From: Luteococcus sanguinis
Lineage (GTDB): Bacteria > Actinomycetota > Actinomycetes > Propionibacteriales > Propionibacteriaceae
Assembly: GCF_039527675.1 (NCBI RefSeq)
Contig: NZ_BAAAKI010000010.1
Span: 182,705-246,704 of the forward strand
Reading direction: 5' to 3'
DNA: 64,000 bases
A program made the translations under genes and the position numbers. The notes beneath the pieces were generated by a model, which was not told where the DNA came from, searched no databases, and saw only the letters and a list, made by a program, of their open reading frames with translations. Of this stretch, positions 9,231-17,412 are shown in pieces (position 1 is the first letter of the stretch; each line of letters starts with the position of its first letter).

Positions 9231-10157
9231 ATGCCCCGTTCCCCGCTCCCGCTGCGCCATGGCCTGAACTCGGCCTGGGTGCGCACCCCGCGCGAGCACG
9301 ACTGGGCGACCATGCGTGACTTCCTGGTCTGGAAGGTGCCGCGGCTCACCCCCGAACGCATCGACGAGATGTTCGCCGAGCAACGCTTCGTGGACGAAGG
9401 GGGGACGCCGATCAGCGTCGAGGCGCGATTCGCGCACCACCGGTTCATCTTCTTCCACCGCGACCTGCCGGACGAGGCCGCGCCGCCCGGAGAGCTGACC
9501 GTCCTGTACCGGGACGAGCGGTTGGTCGTCCTCGACAAGCCCCACTTCACCGCCACGATCCCGCGCGGCCAGCACGTCGTCCATTCGGCAGTGGTCCGGG
9601 CGCGGCGTGACCTGGACCTGCCGGAGCTCTCTCCCGCGCACCGGCTCGATCGGCTGACGGCCGGCGTGCTGCTGTGCACCACTCAGCGCGAGTTCCGTCG
9701 CGACTACCAGCAGGTCTTCGAGCACCACCGCGCCACCAAGACCTACGAGGCCGTCGGCCGATACCGGAGCGATCTGGTGTTGCCCGCCGAGGTCAGCAGC
9801 CACATCCGCAAGGAACGCGGTCAGCTGCAGGCCTTCGAGGTGCCGGACGCCGCGGCGAACTCACACACGCTGATCGAGTTACTTGACCACCGCGATGACC
9901 CCGAGTTGGGCCCGATCGGGCGCTACCGGGTAAGCCCGACGACCGGCAAGACGCACCAGATCCGGCTGCACATGAACTCGCTCGGCATCCCGATCGTCCA
10001 CGACCCCTTCTACCCGGAGGTGCTCGACCAGGAGCTGGACGACTTCACCCGTCCGCTGCAGTTGCTGGCACGTGAACTGCGCTTCATCGATCCGCTCGAC
10101 GGCAACGAGCGGGTCTTCACCAGCGAGCGGACGCTCGAGGCCTGGCAGTCATCATGA
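9231..10157 (+). CDS. Pseudouridine synthase, RluA family
   Basis: A 308-residue enzyme that isomerises uridine to pseudouridine in rRNA or tRNA. The catalytic-loop signature of the RluA class is clear: ELSPAHRLDRLTAGVLL, with the Asp of HRLDR as nucleophile. Also typical are LTVLYRDERLVVLDKPHF before it and the later SPTTGKTHQIRLHMNSLG with GIPIVHDPFYP. The first 70 residues may be a degenerate S4-like region. The exact target uridine cannot be read from the sequence. Its TGA overlaps the ATG of the next gene by four bases, so these two translation-related genes form a coupled pair. Confidence 0.92.
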   Translation: MPRSPLPLRHGLNSAWVRTPREHDWATMRDFLVWKVPRLTPERIDEMFAEQRFVDEGGTPISVEARFAHHRFIFFHRDLPDEAAPPGELTVLYRDERLVVLDKPHFTATIPRGQHVVHSAVVRARRDLDLPELSPAHRLDRLTAGVLLCTTQREFRRDYQQVFEHHRATKTYEAVGRYRSDLVLPAEVSSHIRKERGQLQAFEVPDAAANSHTLIELLDHRDDPELGPIGRYRVSPTTGKTHQIRLHMNSLGIPIVHDPFYPEVLDQELDDFTRPLQLLARELRFIDPLDGNERVFTSERTLEAWQSS

Positions 10158-10603
10158 GCCCCGATGCGCTCGATCTGGTGGTGCCTCCGGGGCCCGGCGT
10201 CTCGAAGGGGCTCGTGGTACCGGCCGCAGAATTGTCGGAGCAGTTCAGCCGCTCGTCCGGCCCCGGTGGGCAGGGCGTCAACACCACCGACTCTCGGGTG
10301 CAGCTCGCACTCGACCTGGCCACCTGCTCGGTGCTGGACGACACGCAGCGCGATCGTGCCCTGAGCAATCTGGCCGGACGACTCGACGGCACCACCGTGC
10401 GCGTCGAGGCGCAGGAGCACCGCCAGCAGCGACGCAACCGCGCCGCCGCCCGGCAACGGTTGTCGGAATTGCTGCGCGAGGCGCTCGCTCCCCCGCCACC
10501 CGCACGGCGAGCCACCCGTCCGACGAAGGGCTCGGTGCGGCGTCGGTTGGATGCGAAGAAGCGCCGCGGTGAGATCAAGCACGGACGCGGCCGGATCCGC
10601 TGA
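10154..10603 (+). CDS. arfB: ArfB/YaeJ-like peptidyl-tRNA hydrolase (class I release-factor domain)
   Basis: A 149-residue protein with the catalytic GGQ motif in SRSSGPGGQGVNTTDSRVQL and a basic C-terminal tail (RRRLDAKKRRGEIKHGRGRIR). This is the plan of ArfB, which enters stalled ribosomes with its basic tail and hydrolyses peptidyl-tRNA. The size is right for ArfB and too small for RF1 or RF2. It overlaps the pseudouridine synthase gene by four bases (ATGA), so it should be translated with it. Confidence 0.9.
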   Translation: MSPDALDLVVPPGPGVSKGLVVPAAELSEQFSRSSGPGGQGVNTTDSRVQLALDLATCSVLDDTQRDRALSNLAGRLDGTTVRVEAQEHRQQRRNRAAARQRLSELLREALAPPPPARRATRPTKGSVRRRLDAKKRRGEIKHGRGRIR

Positions 10604-10653
10604 GCCGGCAAACGCACCGACCCTGCCAAGGCATCCCCGTCCAGACGTCCCGA

Positions 10654-12000
10654 TCAGGCCGAGCCGGCCTCGTGGCTGGCCTGGGTCGCCTGCATGCCCT
10701 CAACGGTGGAGACCTCGATGATCGGCGGCCATCCTGCGTGCAGGGCGATCCTGACTCCCCGGCGCACCATGAACCAGGCGAGAACACCGAGGAAGGTGGC
10801 CCCGGTGGCGAGCGAGCCCACCCAGATCGTCCAGCGGGGGCCGAGGGCGTCGCCCACCCAGCCGACCAGGGGTGCGCCCAATGGGGTGCCACCCATGAAG
10901 ATCGCCATGTAGAGCGCCATCACGCGACCCCGAACCTCGGCGTCGCTGGCCAGCTGCACGGTCGCATTGGCGCAGGTCATCATCGTCAGCGCGCACAGGC
11001 CGGTGGGCACCAGCAGCAGCGCGTAGGTGGTGTAGTTGGGAGCCGCCCCCAGCAGCGCGGTGCAGATCGCGAAACCACCAAGCGCGCTGAGCAGCACCCG
11101 CAACCTCGGACGGCTGCGCCGGGCCGCGATCAGCGCGGCGGCAAGCGTCCCGATCGCCATGATCGAACCCAGCATCCCGAACTCGCCGGCCCCCTTGCCG
11201 AAGGCCTTGGTCGCCATCAGAGCATTGGTGATCTGGAAGTTCATCCCGAAGGTGCCCAGCATGAAGACCATCAGCAGCACGACCATGATGTCGGGGCGCC
11301 CGAGCACATAGCGCAGTCCTTCTCGGACCGCGCCCTTGCCGTTCTTGCGCATCGGGGCCGGGGTGAGCTTGCCCGGGTCCATCAGCAGCAGGGACGCGAG
11401 GACGGCCGCGAAGCTGACCGCGTTGAAGGCCATCGCGGGAGCGACGCCCCAGGCGGCGATGATCAGACCGGCGATGCCGGGGCCGAGCAGGCGGGCGCTG
11501 TTGAAGGAGGCCGAGTTCAGCCCGACCGCATTGCTGACCAGGTGTTGCGGCACCATCTCGCTGACGAAGGCCTGCCGGGTGGGGTTGTCGAAGGCGGTGA
11601 CGACGCCGGTGAGGAAGGCCAGGACGTAGATGTGCCACAGCTCGACCATTCCGGTGGCCACCAGGACGAAGGTGGCCAGCGCGGTCAGACCGAGCAGTGC
11701 CTGGCTGATCAGCAGGATGCGCCGTTTCGGGAAACGATCGGCGATCGAGCCGGCGTAGGGCGCCAGGAAGGGAATCGGCAGGAACTGCAGGCCCGTCACG
11801 ATTCCCAGACTGGACGAGGAGTGATCGGTGAGGATCGTCAGCACCAGCCAGTCCTGCGCGACGCGGTACATCCAGGTGCCGATGTTGCTGACGATCGCGC
11901 CGGTGAAGAAGATGCGGTAGTTGGGCACCGAGAAACTGGCGAAGGTGCCCTGTCGGGCTGGCGGAACGGTCTGGACCGGCTTGGTGGTGGTCTCAGTCAC
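10654..12000 (-). CDS. MFS transporter, probable drug/metabolite exporter (DHA3-like)
   Basis: A 448-residue, 12-helix major facilitator protein. It opens with a Pro/Thr-rich cytosolic stretch, then FASFSVPNYRIFFTGAIVSNIGTWM and the A-motif region GSIADRFPKRRILL; DNPTRQAFVSEMVP is typical of the EntS/DHA3 exporters. The C-terminal half includes SDAEVRGRVMALYMAIFMGGTPLGAP. Substrate unknown. Its start codon overlaps the end of the marR gene by eight bases, so the two form an operon in which the regulator probably controls the exporter in response to a toxic compound. Confidence 0.88.
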   Translation of the reverse strand: MTETTTKPVQTVPPARQGTFASFSVPNYRIFFTGAIVSNIGTWMYRVAQDWLVLTILTDHSSSSLGIVTGLQFLPIPFLAPYAGSIADRFPKRRILLISQALLGLTALATFVLVATGMVELWHIYVLAFLTGVVTAFDNPTRQAFVSEMVPQHLVSNAVGLNSASFNSARLLGPGIAGLIIAAWGVAPAMAFNAVSFAAVLASLLLMDPGKLTPAPMRKNGKGAVREGLRYVLGRPDIMVVLLMVFMLGTFGMNFQITNALMATKAFGKGAGEFGMLGSIMAIGTLAAALIAARRSRPRLRVLLSALGGFAICTALLGAAPNYTTYALLLVPTGLCALTMMTCANATVQLASDAEVRGRVMALYMAIFMGGTPLGAPLVGWVGDALGPRWTIWVGSLATGATFLGVLAWFMVRRGVRIALHAGWPPIIEVSTVEGMQATQASHEAGSA

Positions 12001-12418
12001 GAGCGGCCACCTCCAGCAGGATGTCGGCGGCGCGGCGCAGCACCTCTAGGTCGTCGGCGGGGACGCCTCTCAGGTGGCGGGCCATCCAGCCGTCCCGGTC
12101 GTGCATCACGCGGGCGACAACCTCACGTCCGTCGTCAGTGGCGTGCACGAGCACCTGTCGCCCGTCGCTGGGGTGCGGACGCCGTTCGACCAGTCCCAGT
12201 TCGGCGAGACCGTTGAGGGTGCGGGTCATGGACGGGGTGGACACACGTTCCTGCTCGGCCAGCCAGGTGGGCGTCCGCCCTTCCTGCACGGTCTTGGCCA
12301 GGACGGCGAACTGGTGCGGCGCGACCGGCCCGGTGCCCTCAAAGCGCACCCGGCGGGCGATGCGCTGGCAGGCCAGCCGCAGGTCATTGGCGAGGTTGGA
12401 GAATTCTTCGTCTGTCAT
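11993..12418 (-). CDS. MarR-family transcriptional regulator
   Basis: A 141-residue winged-helix repressor. The recognition region is TPTWLAEQERVSTPSMTRTLNGLAELGLVERR and the wing HPSDGRQVLVHATDDGRE, the classic MarR pattern. It lies first in an operon with an MFS exporter, with an eight-base overlap, and a strong palindrome sits seven bases upstream of its start. The usual logic for this arrangement is autorepression relieved by a ligand that the exporter removes. The inducer cannot be predicted. Confidence 0.92.
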   Translation of the reverse strand: MTDEEFSNLANDLRLACQRIARRVRFEGTGPVAPHQFAVLAKTVQEGRTPTWLAEQERVSTPSMTRTLNGLAELGLVERRPHPSDGRQVLVHATDDGREVVARVMHDRDGWMARHLRGVPADDLEVLRRAADILLEVAARD

Positions 12419-12424
12419 CGATCA

Positions 12425-12450
12425 TTAGCCTAGCTCGTTAGCTGGGCTAA
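12425..12450. promoter_or_regulatory. MarR operator candidate, 26-bp imperfect palindrome
   Basis: Arms TTAGCCTAGC and GCTGGGCTAA (9 of 10 bases symmetric) flank TCGTTA. It ends one base before the rarD stop and starts seven bases before the marR start codon, on the promoter side of the marR-MFS operon. AT-rich ends with a GC core fit a MarR-dimer site. Inferred. Confidence 0.65.
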
Positions 12451-13338
12451 TCAAATGGTCTTGTGCGCAACGCGTGCCGTGCGGACCGCCCAGGCCAGGT
12501 AGACGATCGACCCCAGCCAGACCAGCACCAGGCCGAACCAGTAGCTCGCACCAACGTGCTGGCCGAAGATGAACAGACCCATCAAGAACTGCATCGTCGG
12601 CGTCATGTACTGCAAGACGCCGAGCGTCCCGAGCGGGATGCCGGGGGCTGCGGTGGCGAAGAGCCACAGCGGCACCGCCGTCAGAATGCCGGCCAGCATC
12701 AGCAACAGGGTCGAGCGCAGGCTGGCCCCGAAGACCGACTGCCCCTTGACGGCCAGGCTTGCGACCCAGGCCAGGGCGAGTGGCGCGAGGATCGCCGACT
12801 CGGCGAGCAGGCCCTCCAGCGCACCCAGCCGGGCCTTCTTCTTGACCGCGCCATAGGCGCCGAAGCTGAAGGCCAGGGCGAGCGAAATCCCCAGCGTCCG
12901 CCAGTTCTCCGCGGCGATCACACACACGCCGGCCAGAGCCAGCAGGCAGCCGATGGCACCCGCTCGACTCATGCGTTCACCGAAGATGAGCATCCCGAAC
13001 AGGATGCTGACCAAGGGGTTGATGAAGTAGCCCAGCGAGGCCTCGACGACGTGGCTGGTGTTGACGGCCCAGATGTAGGTGAGCCAGTTCCCGCCGATCA
13101 GGACGGCGGCCAGTGCCAGCGTCCAGAACTGGGAGCGTGCGGCGCGCAGCCAGCCCCAATCACGGCGCAGCACCAGCAGGACGATGATGACGAAGACCGC
13201 CGACCACAGCACGCGGTGGGAGAGGATCTCCAGCGCGCCGGCTGGCTTCAGCAGCGGGAAGAAGAGCGGGAAGAAGCCCCAGATCAGGTAGCAGCCGATG
13301 CCCGCCAGGAGGGAGGTCTGCTGGCTGGTTCGGGGCAT
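12451..13338 (-). CDS. rarD: EamA-family transporter RarD
   Basis: A 295-residue inner-membrane protein with ten predicted helices in two EamA repeats. The N-terminus MPRTSQQTSLLAGIGCYLIWGFFPLF and the segment EILSHRVLWSAVFV are diagnostic of the RarD branch, as are FINPLVSILFGM and VLQYMTPTMQFLMG. The substrate of RarD proteins is not firmly known. The ATG at 13338 is preceded by GAGAGGTG, a good ribosome-binding site. It is upstream of marR on the same strand, only 32 bases away, but a palindrome lies between them. Confidence 0.9.
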   Translation of the reverse strand: MPRTSQQTSLLAGIGCYLIWGFFPLFFPLLKPAGALEILSHRVLWSAVFVIIVLLVLRRDWGWLRAARSQFWTLALAAVLIGGNWLTYIWAVNTSHVVEASLGYFINPLVSILFGMLIFGERMSRAGAIGCLLALAGVCVIAAENWRTLGISLALAFSFGAYGAVKKKARLGALEGLLAESAILAPLALAWVASLAVKGQSVFGASLRSTLLLMLAGILTAVPLWLFATAAPGIPLGTLGVLQYMTPTMQFLMGLFIFGQHVGASYWFGLVLVWLGSIVYLAWAVRTARVAHKTI

Positions 13339-13402
13339 GGGGGCACCTCTCGAGTTGGGTCGGGGGATGCCAGTCTGCCTCTCAGCCGGGACAATGGTCA
13401 CC

Positions 13403-14125
13403 ATGTCCACTCCCACGTCGCACACCGAACGCGCCTTTCCCGAGGCGATCGTCTTCGACCTGGACGGAACGCTGACCGACACCGAGCACGTCTGGGACGA
13501 GGTGCGCCGCGGCCTGGCGCAGGCCGACGGACGTCCGTGGCCGGACGAGGCCACCCACGCGATGATGGGGATGTCGACCCAGGAGTGGTCGTCCTACCTG
13601 AGTGAGGTCGTCGGCCTGAACTCGAGCGCAAAGGAGTCGGCGCAGCGGACGATCGACGGCCTGCGCGAACGGTACGCCGCCGGGCTGCCGGTCATCGATG
13701 GCGCCGTCGAGGCGGTGCGCCGGATGGCTGGCGTTGCCCCGCTGGGGATCGCCTCCAGCTCCCCACGGGTGCTGATCGAGGCCGCCGTCGAGGCGATGGG
13801 GATCGCGGATGTCGTCCCGGTGCGCGTCTCGACCGAGGAGGTCGCCAACGGCAAGCCCGCCCCGGACGGTTACCTGCGCGCGTGCGAACTGCTGGGCGCT
13901 GATCCGGCGCGCTGCATCGCGGTCGAGGACTCGGCGGCTGGCATCAGCTCGGCCGCCAACGCGGGCATGACAGTGGTGGCCGTCCTTCCCCACTTCCGTC
14001 CCCCCTCGGCGGACGTGCTCGGTCGGTGCGCCGCGGTCCTCGACGACCTGTCCGACCTGACAGGGGACCTGGTGAGCACTCTGCCCCCGGCAGTGGGCGG
14101 CGCGGTCTCATCGGCCGATCAGTGA
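13403..14125 (+). CDS. HAD-superfamily phosphatase (beta-phosphoglucomutase-like)
   Basis: A 240-residue HAD subfamily IA hydrolase. Motif I is VFDLDGTLTDTEHVWDE, with the nucleophile and acid Asp; motif II is in GIASSSPRVLIE; motif III Lys in NGKPAPDGYLRA; motif IV in CIAVEDSAAGISSA. The helical cap (residues 25-90) fits phosphatases of small sugar phosphates; the substrate is uncertain. An alternative ATG lies three codons upstream (13394). Its last 18 bases overlap the convergent HTH-ATPase gene. Confidence 0.88.
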   Translation: MSTPTSHTERAFPEAIVFDLDGTLTDTEHVWDEVRRGLAQADGRPWPDEATHAMMGMSTQEWSSYLSEVVGLNSSAKESAQRTIDGLRERYAAGLPVIDGAVEAVRRMAGVAPLGIASSSPRVLIEAAVEAMGIADVVPVRVSTEEVANGKPAPDGYLRACELLGADPARCIAVEDSAAGISSAANAGMTVVAVLPHFRPPSADVLGRCAAVLDDLSDLTGDLVSTLPPAVGGAVSSADQ

Positions 14126-15130
14126 CCGAGTGGCCCGATTCACCATCCACTCCACCGCGCGGTTCATGTTCACCGGCGAGATCGTGACGCCGGGATGCTC
14201 GCGGGGCCAGACGCGAAGGAGTTCGTCTACGAATCCCTGACCCACTTCTTCGACCCCATCGAAGTCGATCTCCAACTCGGTGAAGTCGTCCAGATTGCCC
14301 AACAATCGCTTGGCCTCCGAGCGCGACACGAATCGTCGTCCAAGTTCGAACAGTTTCACCCGTGGACGAGTTCTCACGAACGCACCGTCCTCGGTGAATT
14401 GTGAAAAGACCTCCCGCAAGGTCCGTGGCGCCTCGGGGTCGAGCTGCACGATCACCTCGGTGCCCTCCGTCACGTGAGAGATGCCGACGGCATCATCATT
14501 GCGGGTGTTGTCCACGGTCCAGCGCAGACCATTGGACGAGAGACGGAACACGTCCACCGCCTTCGACGTGAAGAAGATGCCTTCACCGGTGTGCTTGTCG
14601 GGTGCCGTGGTCTGCCGACCCTTCGTGAACCAGCCGATCGCCTCCAGGTCATCTGCCAGGGCCAAGCCCTTCTGCAGGTGGGAGAAGGCGCCCTCGCCAT
14701 CATCGGAGATACGCGCCACCAGACTCGGGACGGTCCACAACGACACCTGAACGACTCTTCCACCACTGTGATCAATGGCATTGTTCACGAGCTCCGTGAC
14801 GGCATATTGCAAGATGCCCTTCGCGTTCGTTGCAAGACCATCGGGCAGCTCGACGGCCATCAACTCCCAGACCTTGTCCTCGGCCAACGCGGCCAGCCCA
14901 AAGGTCTGCTCGAACTCGGGGGCAGTTGTCGGAAGCACCTTCTCTGGGCCCAGTACGCCCCCCGCCTGCAAGGCCAGTGCCCGACGCACGGCCGAGGGAT
15001 CAAAGTAGCGATGACCCCCCTCCGAGACCCGGACCACGGGAACCAGCCCGGCGTCGGCCATCCGGCGCAGCCTCGACGAGGGAATTTCCAGTTGGGTGGC
15101 GAGATCGCCGATCCGTACTTCCTCCGACAT
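14108..15130 (-). CDS. HTH-GHKL ATPase-DUF4325 fusion regulator
   Basis: A 340-residue protein with three parts. Residues 5-55 form a MerR-like helix-turn-helix (IGDLATQLEIPSSRLRRMADAGLVP, then GGHRYFDPSAVRRAL). Residues 95-240 are a GHKL-type ATPase: N box AVTELVNNAIDHSGGR, G1 box ISDDGEGAF and a KHTGEGIFF loop. Residues 265-335 match the STAS-like DUF4325 family (FTELEIDFDGVEEVGQGFVDELL, then VTISPVNMNRAVEWM). No phosphoacceptor or sensor domain is seen. It resembles a DNA-binding regulator whose activity depends on ATP, with an anti-sigma/STAS-like partner module built in. RBS AGAGGTG precedes the ATG. The cellular role is unknown. Repeated TAACGC elements upstream may be its own operator. 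Confidence 0.85.
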   Translation of the reverse strand: MSEEVRIGDLATQLEIPSSRLRRMADAGLVPVVRVSEGGHRYFDPSAVRRALALQAGGVLGPEKVLPTTAPEFEQTFGLAALAEDKVWELMAVELPDGLATNAKGILQYAVTELVNNAIDHSGGRVVQVSLWTVPSLVARISDDGEGAFSHLQKGLALADDLEAIGWFTKGRQTTAPDKHTGEGIFFTSKAVDVFRLSSNGLRWTVDNTRNDDAVGISHVTEGTEVIVQLDPEAPRTLREVFSQFTEDGAFVRTRPRVKLFELGRRFVSRSEAKRLLGNLDDFTELEIDFDGVEEVGQGFVDELLRVWPREHPGVTISPVNMNRAVEWMVNRATRSLIGR

Positions 15131-15162
15131 GCTGGCACCTCTATCGCGGCGAAACTCATCCT

Positions 15163-15199
15163 GCGTTAACTTTCGGCAGAAAACTAACACAAGCGTTAG
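15163..15199. promoter_or_regulatory. Repeated GCGTTA elements upstream of the HTH-ATPase gene
   Basis: GCGTTAAC at 15163-15170 and GCGTTAG at 15193-15199 recur 30 bases apart, and the second lies in the inverted repeat CTAACACAAGCGTTAG (15184-15199). They lie 33-69 bases upstream of the start codon, in an AT-richer patch. A possible binding site for the gene's own HTH domain; purely positional inference. Confidence 0.4.
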
Positions 15200-15261
15200 G
15201 TTTCCACCGGGATGGTCAACGGAATACTCACACGGTCGTGAAGTTTCTTCCAGGACGACGA

Positions 15262-15289
15262 ACGGCCCCGGCAAGGCTGCCGGGGCCGT
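15262..15289 (-). terminator. Terminator of the pentulose operon
   Basis: Perfect hairpin with 12-bp arms ACGGCCCCGGCA and TGCCGGGGCCGT around a four-base loop, 37 bases beyond the tkt stop. Very stable G+C stem with no U tract. It separates tkt from the HTH-ATPase gene. Confidence 0.8.
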
Positions 15290-15325
15290 CACGCCTACTT
15301 ACGTCGTGCGGTGCGTCAACCCCTG

Positions 15326-17392
15326 TCAGCCGACGAGCTTCTTGGCCCGGTCGACGACGTTCTCGACCGTGAAGCCGAGCTCGGTGAACATCACGTCGCC
15401 GGACGCGGACGCGCCGAAGCTCTCGATCGAGATCGAGTCACCCTCGAAGCCCACATACTTGGCCCAGCCCAGGGCGATGCCGGCCTCGATCGACAGGCGC
15501 TTGGTGACCGCCTTGGGCAGCACCTCCTCCTTGTAGGCCTCGTCCTGCTCCTCGAACCACTCCTGCGAGGGCATCGAGACGACCCGCGTGGGAACGCCCT
15601 CGGCCTCGAGCTTCTTCTGCGCCTCGATGGCCAGCGCCACCTCGGAGCCGGTCGCGATCAGGATCAGCTGGGGCTCGGCCGAAGCGTCCTTGAGTACGTA
15701 GGCGCCCTTCAGCACGCCCTCGGCGGGGGCATAGGCGCCCTCGCCGCGCTCCACGATCGGCAGGTCCTGGCGCGACAGCACCATCCCCGTCGGCTGGGCG
15801 GTGTGCTTCAGCGCACCAAGCCAGGCGTACGCGGTCTCGTTGGCGTCGGCCGGGCGCACCAGCGCCAGGTTCGGGATCGCACGGTAGCTGGCCAGGTGCT
15901 CGATCGGCTGGTGCGTCGGGCCATCCTCGCCGACGCCGACCGAATCGTGCGTCCAGACGAAGATGCTGGGCAGCTGCATCAGCGCGGCCAGACGCACCGG
16001 CGGACGCATGTAGTCGGCGAACACGAAGAAGGTGCCGCCGTACGGACGGGTCAGTCCCGACAGCGTGATGCCGTTCACGGCGCCGCCCATCGCGTGCTCA
16101 CGGATGCCGAAGTGCAGCGTGCGACCGTAGGGATTGCCGCTGAACTCGTGCGACGAACGCTCCTCCGGCAGGAAGGAGGGTTCACCCTTCATCGTGGTGT
16201 TGTTGGAGCCGGCCAGGTCGGCCGAACCGCCCCACAGCTCGGGCATCTGGGACGCCAGCGCGGTCAGCACCTCACCTGATGCCGCGCGGGTGGCCTTCTT
16301 GCCGGGCTCGAAGACCGGCAGCTCGAGCGAGTCGGGAAGCTCACGCTTGGCGACGCGCTCCAGCAGTGCGGCCTGCTCGGGGTTGGCGGACTTCCAGGCC
16401 TCGAACTTGGCGTCCCACTCGGCGCGCGCCGCCTTGCCTCGCTCGGCGGCATTCTTGCGCGCGTAGGCGACGGCGGCCTGGTCGACGGCGAAGGGCTCGT
16501 CTTCGAAGCCGAGTTCCTTCTTCAGCCCCGAGATCTCCTCGCCGCCGATCTTGGAACCGTGCACCGAGTGGCTGCCCTGCTTGTTCGGCAGCGGCCATCC
16601 AATGACCGTGGTCACCTTGATGAACGAGGGCTTGTCGGTGACGGCCTTGGCCGCCTCGACGGCCGCGTACAGCTCGTCGACCTTCTCCTCGTAGCTGGTC
16701 CCGCCGTTGGTGAAGTCGACGCTCTGGACGTGCCAGCCGTAGGCCTCGTAGCGCGCGGCGACGTCCTCGGAGAAGGCGATCTTGGTGTCGCCCTCGATCG
16801 AGATGCGGTTGTCGTCGTAGAACAGCACCAGGTTGCCCAGGTTCTGCGTCGCGGCCAGCGAACTGGCCTCCGAGGCAACGCCCTCCTGCATGCAGCCGTC
16901 GCCGGCGATGACGTAGACGTCGTGGTCGAAGGGGCTCTCACCCGCAGCGGCGTTCGGGTCGAACAGGCCACGCTCCTTGCGGGCGGCCATCGCCATGCCG
17001 ACGGCCATCGAGATGCCGGCGCCGAGCGGTCCGGTGGTGGCCTCGATGAACTCGGTGTGGTGGTACTCGGGGTGCCCGGGGGTCTTGGAACCCCAGGTGC
17101 GCAGCGCCTTCAGGTCGTCCAGCTCCAGGCCGCAACCGGCCAGGTAGAGCTGCGTGTACTGGGTCAGCGAGCTGTGGCCTGCCGACAGGACGAAGCGGTC
17201 ACGCCCGAGCCACAGGCTGTCGGACGGATCGGTCTTCATGACCTTCTGGTACAGCAGGTAGGCCAGCGGCGCCAGCGAGATGGCGGTGCCGGGGTGGCCG
17301 TTCCCGACCTTCTCCACGGCGTCGGCGGCGAGGATCCGCGCGACGTCTACCGCGCGCTTGTCCTCGTCGGTCCAGGACAGGGTGTTGTTCAT
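15326..17392 (-). CDS. tkt: Transketolase
   Basis: A 688-residue thiamine-diphosphate enzyme moving two-carbon units between sugar phosphates in the pentose phosphate pathway. The N-terminal domain has DAVEKVGNGHPGTAISLAPL and the ThDP motif VIAGDGCMQEG; the middle domain has HDSVGVGEDGPTHQPIEHLA. The last gene of a seven-gene minus-strand operon, 20 bases after araD. Carrying a transketolase in a pentulose catabolic operon provides an exit for the xylulose-5-phosphate and ribose-5-phosphate made by its neighbours. No transaldolase gene follows it. A perfect hairpin ends the transcript. Confidence 0.97.
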   Translation of the reverse strand: MNNTLSWTDEDKRAVDVARILAADAVEKVGNGHPGTAISLAPLAYLLYQKVMKTDPSDSLWLGRDRFVLSAGHSSLTQYTQLYLAGCGLELDDLKALRTWGSKTPGHPEYHHTEFIEATTGPLGAGISMAVGMAMAARKERGLFDPNAAAGESPFDHDVYVIAGDGCMQEGVASEASSLAATQNLGNLVLFYDDNRISIEGDTKIAFSEDVAARYEAYGWHVQSVDFTNGGTSYEEKVDELYAAVEAAKAVTDKPSFIKVTTVIGWPLPNKQGSHSVHGSKIGGEEISGLKKELGFEDEPFAVDQAAVAYARKNAAERGKAARAEWDAKFEAWKSANPEQAALLERVAKRELPDSLELPVFEPGKKATRAASGEVLTALASQMPELWGGSADLAGSNNTTMKGEPSFLPEERSSHEFSGNPYGRTLHFGIREHAMGGAVNGITLSGLTRPYGGTFFVFADYMRPPVRLAALMQLPSIFVWTHDSVGVGEDGPTHQPIEHLASYRAIPNLALVRPADANETAYAWLGALKHTAQPTGMVLSRQDLPIVERGEGAYAPAEGVLKGAYVLKDASAEPQLILIATGSEVALAIEAQKKLEAEGVPTRVVSMPSQEWFEEQDEAYKEEVLPKAVTKRLSIEAGIALGWAKYVGFEGDSISIESFGASASGDVMFTELGFTVENVVDRAKKLVG

Positions 17393-17412
17393 GAGCGGTG
17401 CCTCTTTCAGGG

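Noticed and set aside
14108..15130. Sensor histidine kinase
   Set aside because: No His phosphoacceptor (HisKA) or membrane/sensor domain; the N-terminus is a DNA-binding HTH.
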